A DNA stretch of 64,000 nucleotides from Modestobacter sp. VKM Ac-2982. Its GTDB lineage: Bacteria; Actinomycetota; Actinomycetes; Mycobacteriales; Geodermatophilaceae. Positions 45,086 through 55,145 of this stretch are shown piece after piece. The translations under genes and the position numbers were made by a program. How positions within the stretch are numbered: position 1 is the stretch's first letter; each line of letters starts with the position of its first letter. A model generated the notes under the pieces. The model was not told the DNA's origin and ran no database searches. It worked only from the letters and a program-made list of their open reading frames with translations. Location of the stretch: positions 124,001 through 188,000 of the forward strand of contig NZ_JAPVBL010000007.1 of assembly GCF_026967935.1 (NCBI RefSeq), in the 5' to 3' direction.

Positions 45086-46024
45086 CGGGTGCAGGGCGGC
45101 CCGCAGGTAGGCCCCGGCCTGGGCGATCGCGGCCTCGGCCGCATGGGTGCTCCGCAGGGCGTTGAGCATCACGAAGTCGTGGACGATGCCCTGGTAGCGG
45201 ACCGCGACGACGGGCACGCCGGCCGCGCGGAGGGCAGCCGCGTACGCCTCGCCCTCGTCGCGGAGGACGTCGGCCTCGGCGGTGATGACCAGTGCCGGAG
45301 GGAGCCCGGTGAGCTGCTCGGTCGTGGCGCGCAGCGGCGAGGCGGTGATCTGCGCCCGCTCCTGCTCGTCGGTCGTGTACTGGTCCCAGAACCACTGCAT
45401 GCCCTCCCGCGACAGGAACCAGCCCTCCCTGAACTGCTCGTAGGAGGCGGTGTCGAAGGCGGCGTCCGTGACGGGGTAGAAGAGGACCTGCGCGGTGAGG
45501 GCGGGCCCGCCGCGTTCCTTGGCCAGCAGCGTGAGCGCCGCGGTCATGTTGCCACCGACCGAGTCGCCGGCGACCGCGAGGCGGGAGCCGTCCAGGCCGT
45601 GCTGGTCGCCCTTGGCCATGACCCAGGAGGCGGCCGTGTGGACCTCCTCGAGGGCGACCGGGTACCGCGCCTCGGGGGAGCGGCTGTAGTTGACGAAGAC
45701 GACCGCCGCCTGCGCCCCCAGGGCCAGCTCCCGCGCCAGGCGCCCGTGGGTGTGGGCGTTGCCGAACACCCAGCCGGCGCCGTGGGTGTAGAGCACGACG
45801 GGCAGCGGGCCCTGCGCGTCGACCGGCCGGAAGACGTCGACTGCGAGCTGGTCGTCCACCTGGACGGTCTCGACGGAGGTCCCCGGGACCTCGATCTCGG
45901 GGCTTTGCACGGCGTCGACGGTGGCGCGCCCCTGCGCGGGCGGGAGCTCGTACAGGAACGGGGGCGTGGACGTCGCCTCGACGAACGCCTGGGCGGCGGG
46001 CTCGAGGACCGGGTGGATGGTCAT
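45053..46024 (-). CDS. Alpha/beta hydrolase of the HSL family, C-terminus borrowed from the dispersed repeat
   Basis: 323 residues from ATG 46024. HGAGWVFGN (HGGGW oxyanion motif), nucleophile GDSVGGN, catalytic Asp in EADVLRDEGEAYA and His in GIVHDFVML identify a hormone-sensitive-lipase-like carboxylesterase. The final residues after AYLRAALHP are ADAHHRLSRD from repeat copy H. The start overlaps the stop of the upstream antiporter (ATGA), so both form an operon. Confidence 0.92.
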   Translation of the reverse strand: MTIHPVLEPAAQAFVEATSTPPFLYELPPAQGRATVDAVQSPEIEVPGTSVETVQVDDQLAVDVFRPVDAQGPLPVVLYTHGAGWVFGNAHTHGRLARELALGAQAAVVFVNYSRSPEARYPVALEEVHTAASWVMAKGDQHGLDGSRLAVAGDSVGGNMTAALTLLAKERGGPALTAQVLFYPVTDAAFDTASYEQFREGWFLSREGMQWFWDQYTTDEQERAQITASPLRATTEQLTGLPPALVITAEADVLRDEGEAYAAALRAAGVPVVAVRYQGIVHDFVMLNALRSTHAAEAAIAQAGAYLRAALHPADAHHRLSRD

Positions 46025-47262
46025 GTCGGTGCTCCTTCTGTGTCGGGTCGTCCGGAGAGGACGGTGGGGCCGGGATCGGGGTGAGGCCCGGGTGGCGCCG
46101 GCCGGAGGAGCGCGAAGGCGGCGGTGGGGAAGATCGCGACCGACAGCACGCCGGCGGTGACCAGGGCGGCCGCCGGGACGGCACCGATCGCTCCGGTCTC
46201 GAGGCCCACCTGGGTCGCGGTCACGATGAAGGGCAGCGAGGTGGCCTGCAGCAGTCCCGCGGCCGCGGTGGTCCTGGGCCCGGCCGTCCGCAGGTAGAGC
46301 AGTGCGGGCACTCCCCGGACCAGGAGAAGCAGCAGCAGGAAGACCGGGACCTGGAGCAGCGCCTCCTCGTTGCCGAACAGGCCGCGGACGTCGAGCGTGA
46401 GCCCCGTGGCCACGTAGAAGACCGGCACCAGGAACCCGAAGCCGACCGCCCCGAGCTCGCCGCGGAGCTGTTCGGGCCCGCGGGGCCGTCGGTCGAGGGC
46501 GCCGAGGACGACGCCGGCGAGGAACGCGCCGAGGATCGTCTCGAGGCCGAACTGGCCGGCCAGTGCCGTCAGGCCCACCAGGAGCAGGAGGGCGAGCCGG
46601 ACCCGGACGTGGGCGGTGGACGGTTGCAGCCGGACGAGGGCGGCCTGGATGCGGCCGGAGCGACGCACGCCCATGACCGAGAGGGTCACCACCAGGACGG
46701 CCGCGGCGAACAGGGCCAGCAGCACGGAACGGACCGCCGCCCCGCCGTGGCTCCCGAAGAAGACGGACAGCGCAGCGATGGAGGCCAGGTCGGCGACCGT
46801 GCAGGCGACGACCAGGGTCTGACCGATGGGTGTCCGGATCTGCTGGGCGTCGGCGAGGATCGGGACGACGAGCCCCAGCGAGGTCGCCGACAGTGCGACG
46901 ACGAGCAGCGCGGGGGAGGAGACCCAGCCGAGCGCGGCGAGCGGGACGGCGGCGAGGACGGCCAGTGCGATCGTCAGCGCGTAGCCCGCCGACGCCGTCC
47001 ACAGCCTCGGCCCGGCCAGACCCGCCACGTCGATCTCGAGCCCCGCGAGGAACAGCAGGAAGGCGAGCCCGAGCCAGGAGAGGACGGCGACCGCGCCGTC
47101 GACCTCGACCAGGCCGAGGACCGCCGGCCCGAGCACCACCCCGGCGCCGATCTCCAGGACGACGGAGGGCACCCGGAGCCGGGGGAGCGCCCCCAGCATC
47201 AGGGGCACCAGCGCCGCGACCAGGCAGACCAGGAACAGGTTCTCGAAGGACATCTCGCCCAC
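46021..47262 (-). CDS. CPA2-type monovalent cation/proton antiporter
   Basis: 413 residues and about 12 hydrophobic helices, typical of the KefB/GerN-like CPA2 family. Conserved features are LEIGAGVVLGP, LAFLLFLAGLEIDV, VALSATSLGLVVPIL and FGLETILGAFLAGVVLG. It would exchange K+ or Na+ for protons. GTG 47262 or ATG 47253 may be the start. The following gene on this strand is the hydrolase that overlaps its stop. Confidence 0.92.
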   Translation of the reverse strand: MGEMSFENLFLVCLVAALVPLMLGALPRLRVPSVVLEIGAGVVLGPAVLGLVEVDGAVAVLSWLGLAFLLFLAGLEIDVAGLAGPRLWTASAGYALTIALAVLAAVPLAALGWVSSPALLVVALSATSLGLVVPILADAQQIRTPIGQTLVVACTVADLASIAALSVFFGSHGGAAVRSVLLALFAAAVLVVTLSVMGVRRSGRIQAALVRLQPSTAHVRVRLALLLLVGLTALAGQFGLETILGAFLAGVVLGALDRRPRGPEQLRGELGAVGFGFLVPVFYVATGLTLDVRGLFGNEEALLQVPVFLLLLLLVRGVPALLYLRTAGPRTTAAAGLLQATSLPFIVTATQVGLETGAIGAVPAAALVTAGVLSVAIFPTAAFALLRPAPPGPHPDPGPTVLSGRPDTEGAPT

Positions 47263-47301
47263 CTGCTGTACCGCCGGATCAGCGAGTGGCCGCGGCGCCG
47301 G

Positions 47302-48012
47302 TCACGCCGTTGCCTTGACCGCACGCAGGACGGCGTCCGCGACGTCGTCGGGCCGCGACGCGGGCACCGCGTGCGAGGCACCCGGCAGCTCGACGACCTC
47401 GTGCGCGCCGGCCCGGTCGGCCATGAACCGCTGGGCCTGCGGCGGGATGTTGCGGTCGAGCTCGGGGATCAGGAACCAGGAGGGGATGCGCTGCCAGGCC
47501 GGCGACGCCGCGGCGCCCTCGTTCAGGGCCACGTCCCGAAGCGGCCGCTGCGTGGCGGCGCCGAGAGCCGCCTCGCCCGCCGACAGGTCGGCGGCGAACT
47601 GCTGGTGGTAGAGGTCCTGGCGGATGTACAGGTCGGTGCTGCCGTCGGCGAGCGGGACGGTCTCGATCGTCTCGCCGAGCGTGCTGCCGGGGAAGCGGCC
47701 GGACAGCTCCCCGATGCTCTCGCCCTCCAGCGGGGCGAACGCGGCTACGAACACGAGCGCCTGCACCGCACGGCTGCCCCGGACGGCGCCGGACATGACG
47801 GCACCGCCGTAGGAGTGACCGACCAGCACGACCGGGCCCTCGACGGAGTCGAGGACGGCCTTCACCGCCGCGGCGTCGCCGGACAGGCTCCGCAGGGGGT
47901 TGGACACGGCGATGGTGCGGTGCCCGGCTGCCTGCAGGCGGGCGATCACGCCGGTCCAGCTCGCGGACTCGGCGAAGGCACCGTGGACGAGGACGACGGT
48001 GGGTTGGGACAT
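47302..48012 (-). CDS. Alpha/beta hydrolase, EstC-like
   Basis: 236 residues: VVLVHGAFAESASWTGVI, GHSYGG nucleophile elbow, SNPLRSLSGDAAAV and late His in GASHAVPASRP. It is a close paralogue of the protein at 36919-37668 and lacks a signal sequence. It diverges from the LuxR giant at 48232 across about 220 bases, repeating the hydrolase plus LAL-regulator association seen at 34-37 kb. Confidence 0.9.
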   Translation of the reverse strand: MSQPTVVLVHGAFAESASWTGVIARLQAAGHRTIAVSNPLRSLSGDAAAVKAVLDSVEGPVVLVGHSYGGAVMSGAVRGSRAVQALVFVAAFAPLEGESIGELSGRFPGSTLGETIETVPLADGSTDLYIRQDLYHQQFAADLSAGEAALGAATQRPLRDVALNEGAAASPAWQRIPSWFLIPELDRNIPPQAQRFMADRAGAHEVVELPGASHAVPASRPDDVADAVLRAVKATA

Positions 48013-48231
48013 CTGCGGTCTCCCTGGATCTGGTTGGATGCGGCGCGTCGTGCACCCCAGCGCCGGGGTGCACGGTCGGCGGTGCGACGGGACTCAGGGT
48101 CGACAGCCCCGGCCCGGGCCACATCGCACGTTCGTGCCAGATCCGCCGATGCCGGGCCCGCCGATGCCGTCCGCCCCGGCCCGCACGTCCCGTCGGTCCT
48201 CGCGGCCCAGGTCACGACCAGGAGGTGGTCC

Positions 48232-51033
48232 ATGGCGACCGACCGCACCCCGCTGCGCGGCCGGGACACCCAGCTGGCCCTGCTGCGCGCCCGGGTGACC
48301 GCCGCTCAGCGGGACGGTCGCGGACGGGTCGTCGTGATCTCCGGCGCGGCCGGCACCGGCAAGTCACGGCTGCTGCAGGAGGCCCGTGCGCTGGCCCGGG
48401 ATGCCGGAGCGCGGATCGTCGCCGTGTCGGGGGACCCGGACGAGCACGTGATCCCGCACGGCCCGCTGCTGGACGCGGTGCAGGCCGGGCCACATCCGGT
48501 GCTCCCTCGTGCCCTGCTCGACGCACTGCCGAGCGGCGCCCAGCAGGGCTGGTGGCTGCGCAACGAGCTCGAGGCGCGGTTGCAGGAGGTCGCCGTCGAG
48601 CAGCCCGTGCTGGTCTGCGTCGACGACCTCCAGTGGTGCGACCACGCCACGCTCCGGGTCATCCGCACGCTGCCGCCGCGGCTGGCCGCCGACGCCGTCG
48701 TCTGGGTGGTGGCCGTCCGCCAGGGCGAGTCCGATCCCGCTGTCTCGGCCACCGTGCGCGCGCTGACCGAGATCGGCGCGGACCGGGTCGACCTGCAGCC
48801 CCTCGACGGCGACGCGGTGGCCTTCCTCGCCGGTGACCTGCTCGGAGCGCCCCCGGACGAGAGCGTCCTCACCTCGGCCGCGCGCGCCGGCGGCCATCCG
48901 CTGCTGCTGGTCGAGCTGCTGCGTGGCTGGCGGGAGGAGCGCCTGGTCCAGGTGGAGGAGGGCAGGGCGCGGCTGGTCGGCGACGTGCTCCCGGCCCGCC
49001 TGCGGGACGCGGTCGCGTGCCGCACCGAGCGGCTCTCCGCACCCGCCCGCGAGCTCCTGCAGATCGGGGCCGTGCTGGGTCGGCAGTTCCCGGCCGACCT
49101 CCTCGCGGCGATGCTCGACCGGTCACCCCCGGCGCTGCTCGCTCCGTTGCAGGAGGTCGTGGCGGCGGGCCTGCTCGAGGACGCCGGCGACCAGCTCGGC
49201 TTCCGGCACGACCTCATCCGCGAGTCGGTGGCCGCCGGAATCCCCGCCGACTTCGCCCGCGCGCTGCGCCGGCACGCCGTCGACGTCCTGCTCGATCGCG
49301 GCGCGCCCACCCTGCAGGTCGCGACGATGTTGGCCGGGTCAGCCGCCCCCGGCGACCTGGCTGCGGTGTCCAGGTTGCGTGCAGCGGCCGCGGCGCTGGC
49401 GCCCACCTCGTCGTCGTCGGCTGCGGAGTTCAGCGTCCGCGCCCTGGAGCTGCTGCCGGCCGACTCCCCCCTGCGGCCCGAGGTCGTCGTCGAGTCGGTG
49501 ATGCTGCTGTGGCAGTGCGGCCGGGCCGCCGACGCCCAGCAGCTGGCGGCCACCATGCTGGCGGGCAGCCCGGGCGGTGACCCGGTGGCCGAGGCACGGA
49601 TCCGGCTCGGCCTGGCGCGGTTCATCATCCGGTACTCCGGCGGCGAGGCCGTGCGGCAGTGCGAGACCGCGCTGGCGCTGCCCGGGCTCCCGGACGCCGT
49701 GCGGGTCGAGGTGCAGCTGGTCCTCGCGGTGAACCACGGGATGGCCGGCGACGCCGACGCAGCAGATGCGGTCCTCACCGAGGTCCGCGGGGTCGACCGT
49801 CCGGCGCTCACGCCGGTGTTCGGCTCGACGCTGGCGAGGGTCGAGAGCTACGTGGCCTTCCACCGGCAGGAGTGGGACGTCGCCTTCCGGCGGAACGCGG
49901 ACGTGGGTCGGCTGACCCCGTCGGACGACCCCTCCAACCCGCCCGGCGTGTGGGAGGCGGCCTTGTGGATCTCGATCGGCCATCCCGTGCGGGCGCTGGC
50001 GTTGATCGACCCCGAGCTGACCGCGGCGCGGCAGCAGGGCCAGGTGGGCATGCTGTTTCTGTGGAGCACCATGCGGTGCCGCGCCCTGCTCGACGCGGGC
50101 CGGCTGGAGGAGGCGCGGGCCGAGGCCGAGGGCGTGCTCGACATGGAGGAGATCGACTCCGTCGGTGGCCTCCTGGACCACCTGGTGTTCTACACACTCG
50201 TGCGCTGGGCGCTGTGCGTCGGCCGGCCCGACGTCCTGCGTGCCCACCGGGCCCGGGTGCAGCAGATGACCGCCGCCGAGACCGGGCACGTCCGGCGCAA
50301 CGGCCTGTGGCTGACGGCGCTGATGGCCGACAGTGCCGGGGACGTCGCGGCGGCGATGGTGGCGACCGCCGAGGCCGTCGCGACCCTGGAGCGTCCCGGC
50401 CCCTCCATGGCCGGCGTCCCGGACGTCGCCGACGAGGTGGTCCTCACCCGGATCGCGCTGCGGGCAGGGGAGCGTGAGGTCGCGCTGCGGGCCGTGGCCG
50501 CCGCCGAGCGCAGGGCCGCGGCGAACCCGACGCGCCCGATGGCCGCGGCCGCAGCGCGGCACGCCCGCGGGCTGCTCGACGCCGACGAGGCCTGCCTGCG
50601 GGAGGCCCTGGACCTGATGGTCGGCACCGAGCGGCCACTGGTGCGGGCCTCGGCGCTGGAGGACCTCGCCCGGCTGGTCGCCGATCGCCCGCGCGAGGCG
50701 GTGGCGCTGCTCGACGAGGCGCTGGAGACGTACACCTCGGCCGGTGCCGAGAACCATGCCGCGCGGGTCAGGCGACGGCTGCGCGACCTCGGCGTCCGGC
50801 GCCAGCGCATCCCCCTGCAGCGCGGCTCGGAGCAGGGGCTGGCGCTGCTGACGCCGGCGGAGCGGGACGTGGTGCGCCTGGTCGCCGACGGCGGCACCAA
50901 CCGGGAGGTGGCCGCCCGGTTGTTCCTGTCCCCGCACACGGTCAACACGCACCTGCGGAACGCCTTCACCAAGCTCGGCGTGCGGTCTCGCGTCGAGCTG
51001 GCGCGGCTCGTGACGGCAACGGTCGTCCCCTAA
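48232..51033 (+). CDS. LuxR-family large ATP-binding regulator (LAL)
   Basis: 933 residues from ATG 48232, with AGGAGG 7 bases upstream. The N-terminal AAA/STAND ATPase has LRGRDTQLALL, Walker A GAAGTGKSRLL and Walker B LVCVDDLQW. A long alpha-helical TPR-like region is in the middle (about 350-860). The LuxR HTH LTPAERDVVRLVADGGTNREVAARLFLSPHTVNTHLRNAF (about 868-907) is at the end. It probably activates the divergent hydrolase in response to a ligand or partner. Its stop overlaps that of the convergent DUF1275 gene by 3 bases. Confidence 0.94.
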   Translation: MATDRTPLRGRDTQLALLRARVTAAQRDGRGRVVVISGAAGTGKSRLLQEARALARDAGARIVAVSGDPDEHVIPHGPLLDAVQAGPHPVLPRALLDALPSGAQQGWWLRNELEARLQEVAVEQPVLVCVDDLQWCDHATLRVIRTLPPRLAADAVVWVVAVRQGESDPAVSATVRALTEIGADRVDLQPLDGDAVAFLAGDLLGAPPDESVLTSAARAGGHPLLLVELLRGWREERLVQVEEGRARLVGDVLPARLRDAVACRTERLSAPARELLQIGAVLGRQFPADLLAAMLDRSPPALLAPLQEVVAAGLLEDAGDQLGFRHDLIRESVAAGIPADFARALRRHAVDVLLDRGAPTLQVATMLAGSAAPGDLAAVSRLRAAAAALAPTSSSSAAEFSVRALELLPADSPLRPEVVVESVMLLWQCGRAADAQQLAATMLAGSPGGDPVAEARIRLGLARFIIRYSGGEAVRQCETALALPGLPDAVRVEVQLVLAVNHGMAGDADAADAVLTEVRGVDRPALTPVFGSTLARVESYVAFHRQEWDVAFRRNADVGRLTPSDDPSNPPGVWEAALWISIGHPVRALALIDPELTAARQQGQVGMLFLWSTMRCRALLDAGRLEEARAEAEGVLDMEEIDSVGGLLDHLVFYTLVRWALCVGRPDVLRAHRARVQQMTAAETGHVRRNGLWLTALMADSAGDVAAAMVATAEAVATLERPGPSMAGVPDVADEVVLTRIALRAGEREVALRAVAAAERRAAANPTRPMAAAAARHARGLLDADEACLREALDLMVGTERPLVRASALEDLARLVADRPREAVALLDEALETYTSAGAENHAARVRRRLRDLGVRRQRIPLQRGSEQGLALLTPAERDVVRLVADGGTNREVAARLFLSPHTVNTHLRNAFTKLGVRSRVELARLVTATVVP

Positions 51034-51785
51034 CGCCCGGTCGGCTGCCGGTCCGGGACCGGTGTCGCTGCCGGGCCGGTGACCGCTGCCCGACGTGACA
51101 CCAGGTGGCTCCGGGTCATGAGCGCGAGGGCGGTGAGCACCACCGCGGCGGCCGCGGCGAGGGCGACCGCGTCCCCCAGGAGCAGGAGGCCACCGCCGGC
51201 GGCCGCCCCGGCCGCCATGAGCACGACGGCGCCCCCACGGCGGAACGAGTGCGCACCGGTGCCGCCGCCGAGGCGGGACTCGCTCATCCAGCTGGTCAGG
51301 GTCATGGTCAGCACGACGGTGGACACGTCGGGCACGCCGAAGCGCTTGGCCACGACCGCCTGCATGCCCATGCCGGCGCTCAACGCCGCGGTGATGCCGA
51401 CCAGCAGCTCGCGCGGCACCTCCGGCACGACGAGGAAGGCGACCGCCGAGCCGGCGGTCAGCACGGCGAGCACCCCGATGAGCACCAGCGAACGGAGCGG
51501 TACCTGCAGGCCGGTCGGTTGGCGGCGCAGGAAGCGTGCGGCGGCCAGCGCCCCGACGGCGAACCCGGCGAGCGCGACCGCCGCCAGGCGCACCGGGATG
51601 TCCTGGTCGGTGGTCAGCCCCATGCCCAGCAGGACGATGTTGCCGGTCATGTTGGCGGTGAACACCCGGTCCAGGCCGAGGTAGCTGATCGCGTCGAACA
51701 TGCCGGTGCCGAAGGTCAGCAGGAAGGCCGCGGTCTGCAGGGGGTGACGGGGGGCCCGGCGTCCCTGGCGCACCCGGCGGCTCAC
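51030..51785 (-). CDS. DUF1275 (YoaK family) membrane protein
   Basis: 251 residues from the GTG overlapping the gamma-glutamyltransferase stop. About six membrane helices: LLTFGTGMFDAISYLGL, FTANMTGNIVLLG (the conserved family motif with Asn-Met-Thr-Gly-Asn), AALAGFAVGALAAARF and so on. Function is unknown, although members sit beside transporters and metabolic genes. It is the last gene of the five-gene operon started by the solute-binding protein. Confidence 0.9.
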   Translation of the reverse strand: MSRRVRQGRRAPRHPLQTAAFLLTFGTGMFDAISYLGLDRVFTANMTGNIVLLGMGLTTDQDIPVRLAAVALAGFAVGALAAARFLRRQPTGLQVPLRSLVLIGVLAVLTAGSAVAFLVVPEVPRELLVGITAALSAGMGMQAVVAKRFGVPDVSTVVLTMTLTSWMSESRLGGGTGAHSFRRGGAVVLMAAGAAAGGGLLLLGDAVALAAAAAVVLTALALMTRSHLVSRRAAVTGPAATPVPDRQPTGR

Positions 51786-53380
51786 CGTGCGGGGACCGGG
51801 ACGACCATCGCCCGTCCGTCGGACCGGGGGTCGCTGGCCGCGGTGAAACCGTCGCCGTCGACCCGGATGACCTGGGCGTGGCCGAGCATCTCGCTGTGCG
51901 GCGCGTACTCCTGCAGCGTGTAGCCGCGACCGGCGATGGCGCCCTGGACGACGGCCGGCACGTCGGACTCGATCAGCACGAGGTCCTCCGGCTCCCCGGC
52001 ACCCAGGCCGCCCACGACCCAGCGCGGGGTGCCCACGGCCTGCTCGGGAGACGCGCCGGAGAACAGGGCGCGGAGCACCTGCGCCTGGATCTGCGGCTGG
52101 GCCTTGCCGCCCATCGTGCCGACCACCCAGGCGAGCTCGTCGCCCCGGGTGATCATCACCGGCATGAGCGTGTGACCGGGTCGCTTGCCCGGGGCGAGGC
52201 AGTTGGCGCTGGCCGGGTCGAGGGAGAAGTAGGCCCCGCGGTTGTGCAGGACGACGCCCGTGGTCGGCTCCAGCAACCCGGAGCCGAAGGGGTGGAACAC
52301 GCTGAGGATCAGGCAGGCCGCGTAGCCGTCGCTGTCGGTGGACACCACGGCCACCGTGTCCCCGCGGGGCTGGACGAAGGCGGTCGGGCCGTCGGTGGCA
52401 CCGGCGGTCACGGCCTCCTTCGCCGCCCTGGCGAGCGCATCGCCGGCGAGGAGCTCGTCCACGTCCACGTCCGCGTACCGGGGGTCGGCCAGCAGGCGCG
52501 CGCGGTCGCGGTTGGCCCGTGACCACAGTGCGGCCAGCGCACCGGCACCGGCGCCGTCCACGTCGACGTCCTCGGGCAGGTGCGCCAGCGCGCCGAGGAC
52601 CTGGAGGAGCTGGTAGCCCTGGGTGTTGAGCGGGCTGGTCCAGATGGTGTGGTCGCCGTGGTCCCGGTGCAGCGGCGGCACCGTCTCGGGCGCGAAGGCG
52701 CCGAGGTCGGCGGCGCTGAGCCGGCTGCCCAATCGGGTCAACCCCGCGAGCAGCTCCGCCGCGACGGGGCCGGAGTAGAAGGCAGCCGCACCGCCCGCCG
52801 CCACCTGGCCGAGCGTCCGGGCGAGAGCCGGCTGCCGCAGCAGCGCCCCGGGCGTCAACGGTGCGCCGTCGGGTGCGAAGACCCCACGCAGCCCCGGGTC
52901 GGCCAGCACCTCGTCCCGGTAGTTGACCAGGGCCCGGCCGAGGCTGGCGGACACCTCGGCCCCGCTGTCGGCGAGGTCGACGGCGGCGGCCCAGACCTCG
53001 GCCCACGGCAGCCGGCCGCCGAGGGCGTGCGCGGCGGACAGCCCGCCGACGACACCCGGCACGGTGACGGTGTCGATGCCGACGGTGGGCATGGTGCCCC
53101 CGTGCCGGCGGGCCACGTCGTCCACGGAGGTCGCGGCCGCCGCCGGCCCGCTGGCGTTGATGCAGGAGATCTGCCCGTCCGGCGTCCGGACGAGGCCGAT
53201 GAGGTCACCCCCGACACCCGTCTGATGGGGGTACAACACGGTGAGCGCGGCGGCGGCGGCGATCGCGGCGTCGACCGCGGTGCCGCCGCGGGCCGCCACG
53301 TCGCTGCCGGCCGCGGTGGCCTGCGCGTGGGGCGTCGCGACGGCGCAGCGGCGGGCCGGCGCAGGGTCGGCAGAGGTCAT
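51782..53380 (-). CDS. Gamma-glutamyltransferase family protein
   Basis: 532 residues with the GGT fold: AVATPHAQATAAGSDVAARGGTAVDAAIAAA, a small-subunit start at GDTVAVVSTDSDGYA where the Thr is the autoprocessing nucleophile, and GSGLLEPTTGVVLHN. No signal peptide is present, so it probably acts in the cytosol on gamma-glutamyl substrates brought in by the ABC importer. It starts 30 bases after the ATPase gene and overlaps the DUF1275 gene by GTGA. Confidence 0.92.
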   Translation of the reverse strand: MTSADPAPARRCAVATPHAQATAAGSDVAARGGTAVDAAIAAAAALTVLYPHQTGVGGDLIGLVRTPDGQISCINASGPAAAATSVDDVARRHGGTMPTVGIDTVTVPGVVGGLSAAHALGGRLPWAEVWAAAVDLADSGAEVSASLGRALVNYRDEVLADPGLRGVFAPDGAPLTPGALLRQPALARTLGQVAAGGAAAFYSGPVAAELLAGLTRLGSRLSAADLGAFAPETVPPLHRDHGDHTIWTSPLNTQGYQLLQVLGALAHLPEDVDVDGAGAGALAALWSRANRDRARLLADPRYADVDVDELLAGDALARAAKEAVTAGATDGPTAFVQPRGDTVAVVSTDSDGYAACLILSVFHPFGSGLLEPTTGVVLHNRGAYFSLDPASANCLAPGKRPGHTLMPVMITRGDELAWVVGTMGGKAQPQIQAQVLRALFSGASPEQAVGTPRWVVGGLGAGEPEDLVLIESDVPAVVQGAIAGRGYTLQEYAPHSEMLGHAQVIRVDGDGFTAASDPRSDGRAMVVPVPAR

Positions 53381-53410
53381 GGTGGGGCTCCTGTGCGGGA
53401 AGAGGGACGG

Positions 53411-54226
53411 TCAGAGCACGCGGCGCAGGAAGGCGCGGGTGCGTTCGTGACTCGGGGCGTTGAGGACCTGCGCGGGGTCGCCGGACTCCACGACGACACC
53501 GCCGTCCATGAAGAAGACGGTGTCGGCGACGTCCCGGGCGAAGGCGATCTCGTGGGTGACCACGAGCATCGTGAGGCCCTCCCGGGCGAGGTCCGTCATG
53601 ACCGCGAGCACCTCGTCCACCAGTTCCGGGTCCAGCGCCGAGGTGGGCTCGTCGAACAGCAGCACCCGCGGCCGGACGGCGAGCGCCCGGGCGATGGCGA
53701 CGCGTTGCTGCTGACCACCCGACAGCTGGGCGGGGTAGTGGTCGGCGTACGGGCCCAGCCCCACCCGGTCGAGCAGCGCCAGGCCCTCCTCGCGGGCCCG
53801 GTCCCGGGGGACGCCGTGGACGTGCACCGGCGCCTCCATCACGTTGGCGAGCGCGCTCTGGTGGGCCAGCAGGTTGAACCGTTGGAAGACCATCGCGGTG
53901 GAGCGGCGCTGGCGGGCGATCTGCCGTGGTGACAGGGGGTGCCGGCGGCCACCCTGCACGCGGTAGCCGACCAGTTCGCCGTCGATGTGGATGGCGCCGT
54001 CGGTGGCGGTCTCCAGCTGGTTGACGCACCGCAGCAGCGTCGACTTGCCCGAGCCGGAGGGCCCCAGGATGCAGGCGACCTGCCCGGGGGCGACCGTGAG
54101 GTCGATGCCCCGGAGGACCCGGTGCTCACCGAAGGTCTTGCAGAGCCCGGCGATCTCCACCATGGGGCGGTCCGGACCGTGGGCGGTGTGCTGGTCGGTC
54201 GCCGTGGCGACGGGGGTCTCAGGCAT
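53411..54226 (-). CDS. Amino-acid ABC transporter ATP-binding protein (PAAT family)
   Basis: 271 residues. Walker [10 protein letters not shown] (about 53-61), Q loop VFQRFNLL, signature LSGGQQQR, Walker [14 protein letters not shown] and switch His in [10 protein letters not shown] are all present. Polar amino-acid importers of the GlnQ/GltL type have this form. The first ~20 residues are an extension. ATG overlaps the permease stop by 8 bases (ATGCCTGA). Confidence 0.96.
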   Translation of the reverse strand: MPETPVATATDQHTAHGPDRPMVEIAGLCKTFGEHRVLRGIDLTVAPGQVACILGPSGSGKSTLLRCVNQLETATDGAIHIDGELVGYRVQGGRRHPLSPRQIARQRRSTAMVFQRFNLLAHQSALANVMEAPVHVHGVPRDRAREEGLALLDRVGLGPYADHYPAQLSGGQQQRVAIARALAVRPRVLLFDEPTSALDPELVDEVLAVMTDLAREGLTMLVVTHEIAFARDVADTVFFMDGGVVVESGDPAQVLNAPSHERTRAFLRRVL

Positions 54227-55145
54227 CGGTCTTCTCCTCCAGCTCCTTCATCCGCTGGCGGGCCGCCTTGGGCAGGCCCGTGGACAACCGCTTCTCGAGC
54301 TGGCTCTGCACGACGGTCAGCACGACCACCACGAGGCCGTACCAGAACGTCGCCACCAGCAGCAGCGGGATCTGCTGGAAGTTGCGCGAGTAGATGGCCT
54401 GCACCGAGTACATGAGGTCGGCCAGGCCGATGAGGATCACGACGGAGGAGTACTTCAGGACCGAGATGACCTGGTTCATCGTCGGCGGGATGGAGATCCG
54501 GGCTGCCTGCGGGAAGACCACCCGGCGGAAGACCGACAGCGGCGTCATGCCCATCGCCGTCGCCGCCTCCACCTGGCCCCGGTCCACCGACATCACGCCG
54601 GAACGCATGATCTCCGCCATGTAGCCGGCCACGAAGAGGCTCAGCGCGATGATCGCCGCACCCAGCTGGTTGATCACCTCGTTCGTCTCGAAGGACACGA
54701 ACTCCGGGCCGAACGGGATGCCGAAGCTGATCCGCGGCAGCACGGAGGCGAGGAAGAACCAGAAGAGCAGCTGGACCAGCAACGGGATGGTGCGCGACAC
54801 GTAGATGGCGGTGAAGGACACCGCCCGCAGCGTCGGGCTGGACGACAACCGCATGGCCGTGAGCGCCAGGCCGAGCACGGTTCCCCCCACCATGCCCGCG
54901 ACCGTCAGGATCACCGTGATCCGCAGGCCGTCGAGGACCAGCGGGTGGAAGAGGTACTCCCAGAAGACGGGGAGGTTGAGTCGCTCGTTCGTGAGGACGA
55001 AGTTCGCCAGCATCGCCAGCAGCACGAGCACGATGGCGAGGTAGAGGAACTCCTGCCACCGGACCCGCGGCGCCATCGGCTCCAGGCCGGACGGCCGCGA
55101 GTCGGTGCCCGCCGGCGTTCCCGTCCGGCTCGCCGCGGCGCTCAC
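54219..55145 (-). CDS. Amino-acid ABC transporter permease (PAAT family)
   Basis: 308 residues from the GTG overlapping the binding-protein stop. About six membrane helices. The conserved EAA loop is [30 protein letters not shown], which docks on the ATPase. The second gene of the operon. A single permease suggests a homodimer. Confidence 0.95.
   Translation of the reverse strand: MSAAASRTGTPAGTDSRPSGLEPMAPRVRWQEFLYLAIVLVLLAMLANFVLTNERLNLPVFWEYLFHPLVLDGLRITVILTVAGMVGGTVLGLALTAMRLSSSPTLRAVSFTAIYVSRTIPLLVQLLFWFFLASVLPRISFGIPFGPEFVSFETNEVINQLGAAIIALSLFVAGYMAEIMRSGVMSVDRGQVEAATAMGMTPLSVFRRVVFPQAARISIPPTMNQVISVLKYSSVVILIGLADLMYSVQAIYSRNFQQIPLLLVATFWYGLVVVVLTVVQSQLEKRLSTGLPKAARQRMKELEEKTDA

Noticed and set aside
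46081-48231. A plus-strand extension upstream of the LuxR gene at 48232
   Set aside because: It is antisense to the antiporter and hydrolase, has shadow composition, and the ATG at 48232 has a strong ribosome-binding site.
51786-53006. An upstream extension of the DUF1275 gene on the minus strand
   Set aside because: It runs through the gamma-glutamyltransferase in another frame. The GTG overlapping that gene's stop is the natural start.
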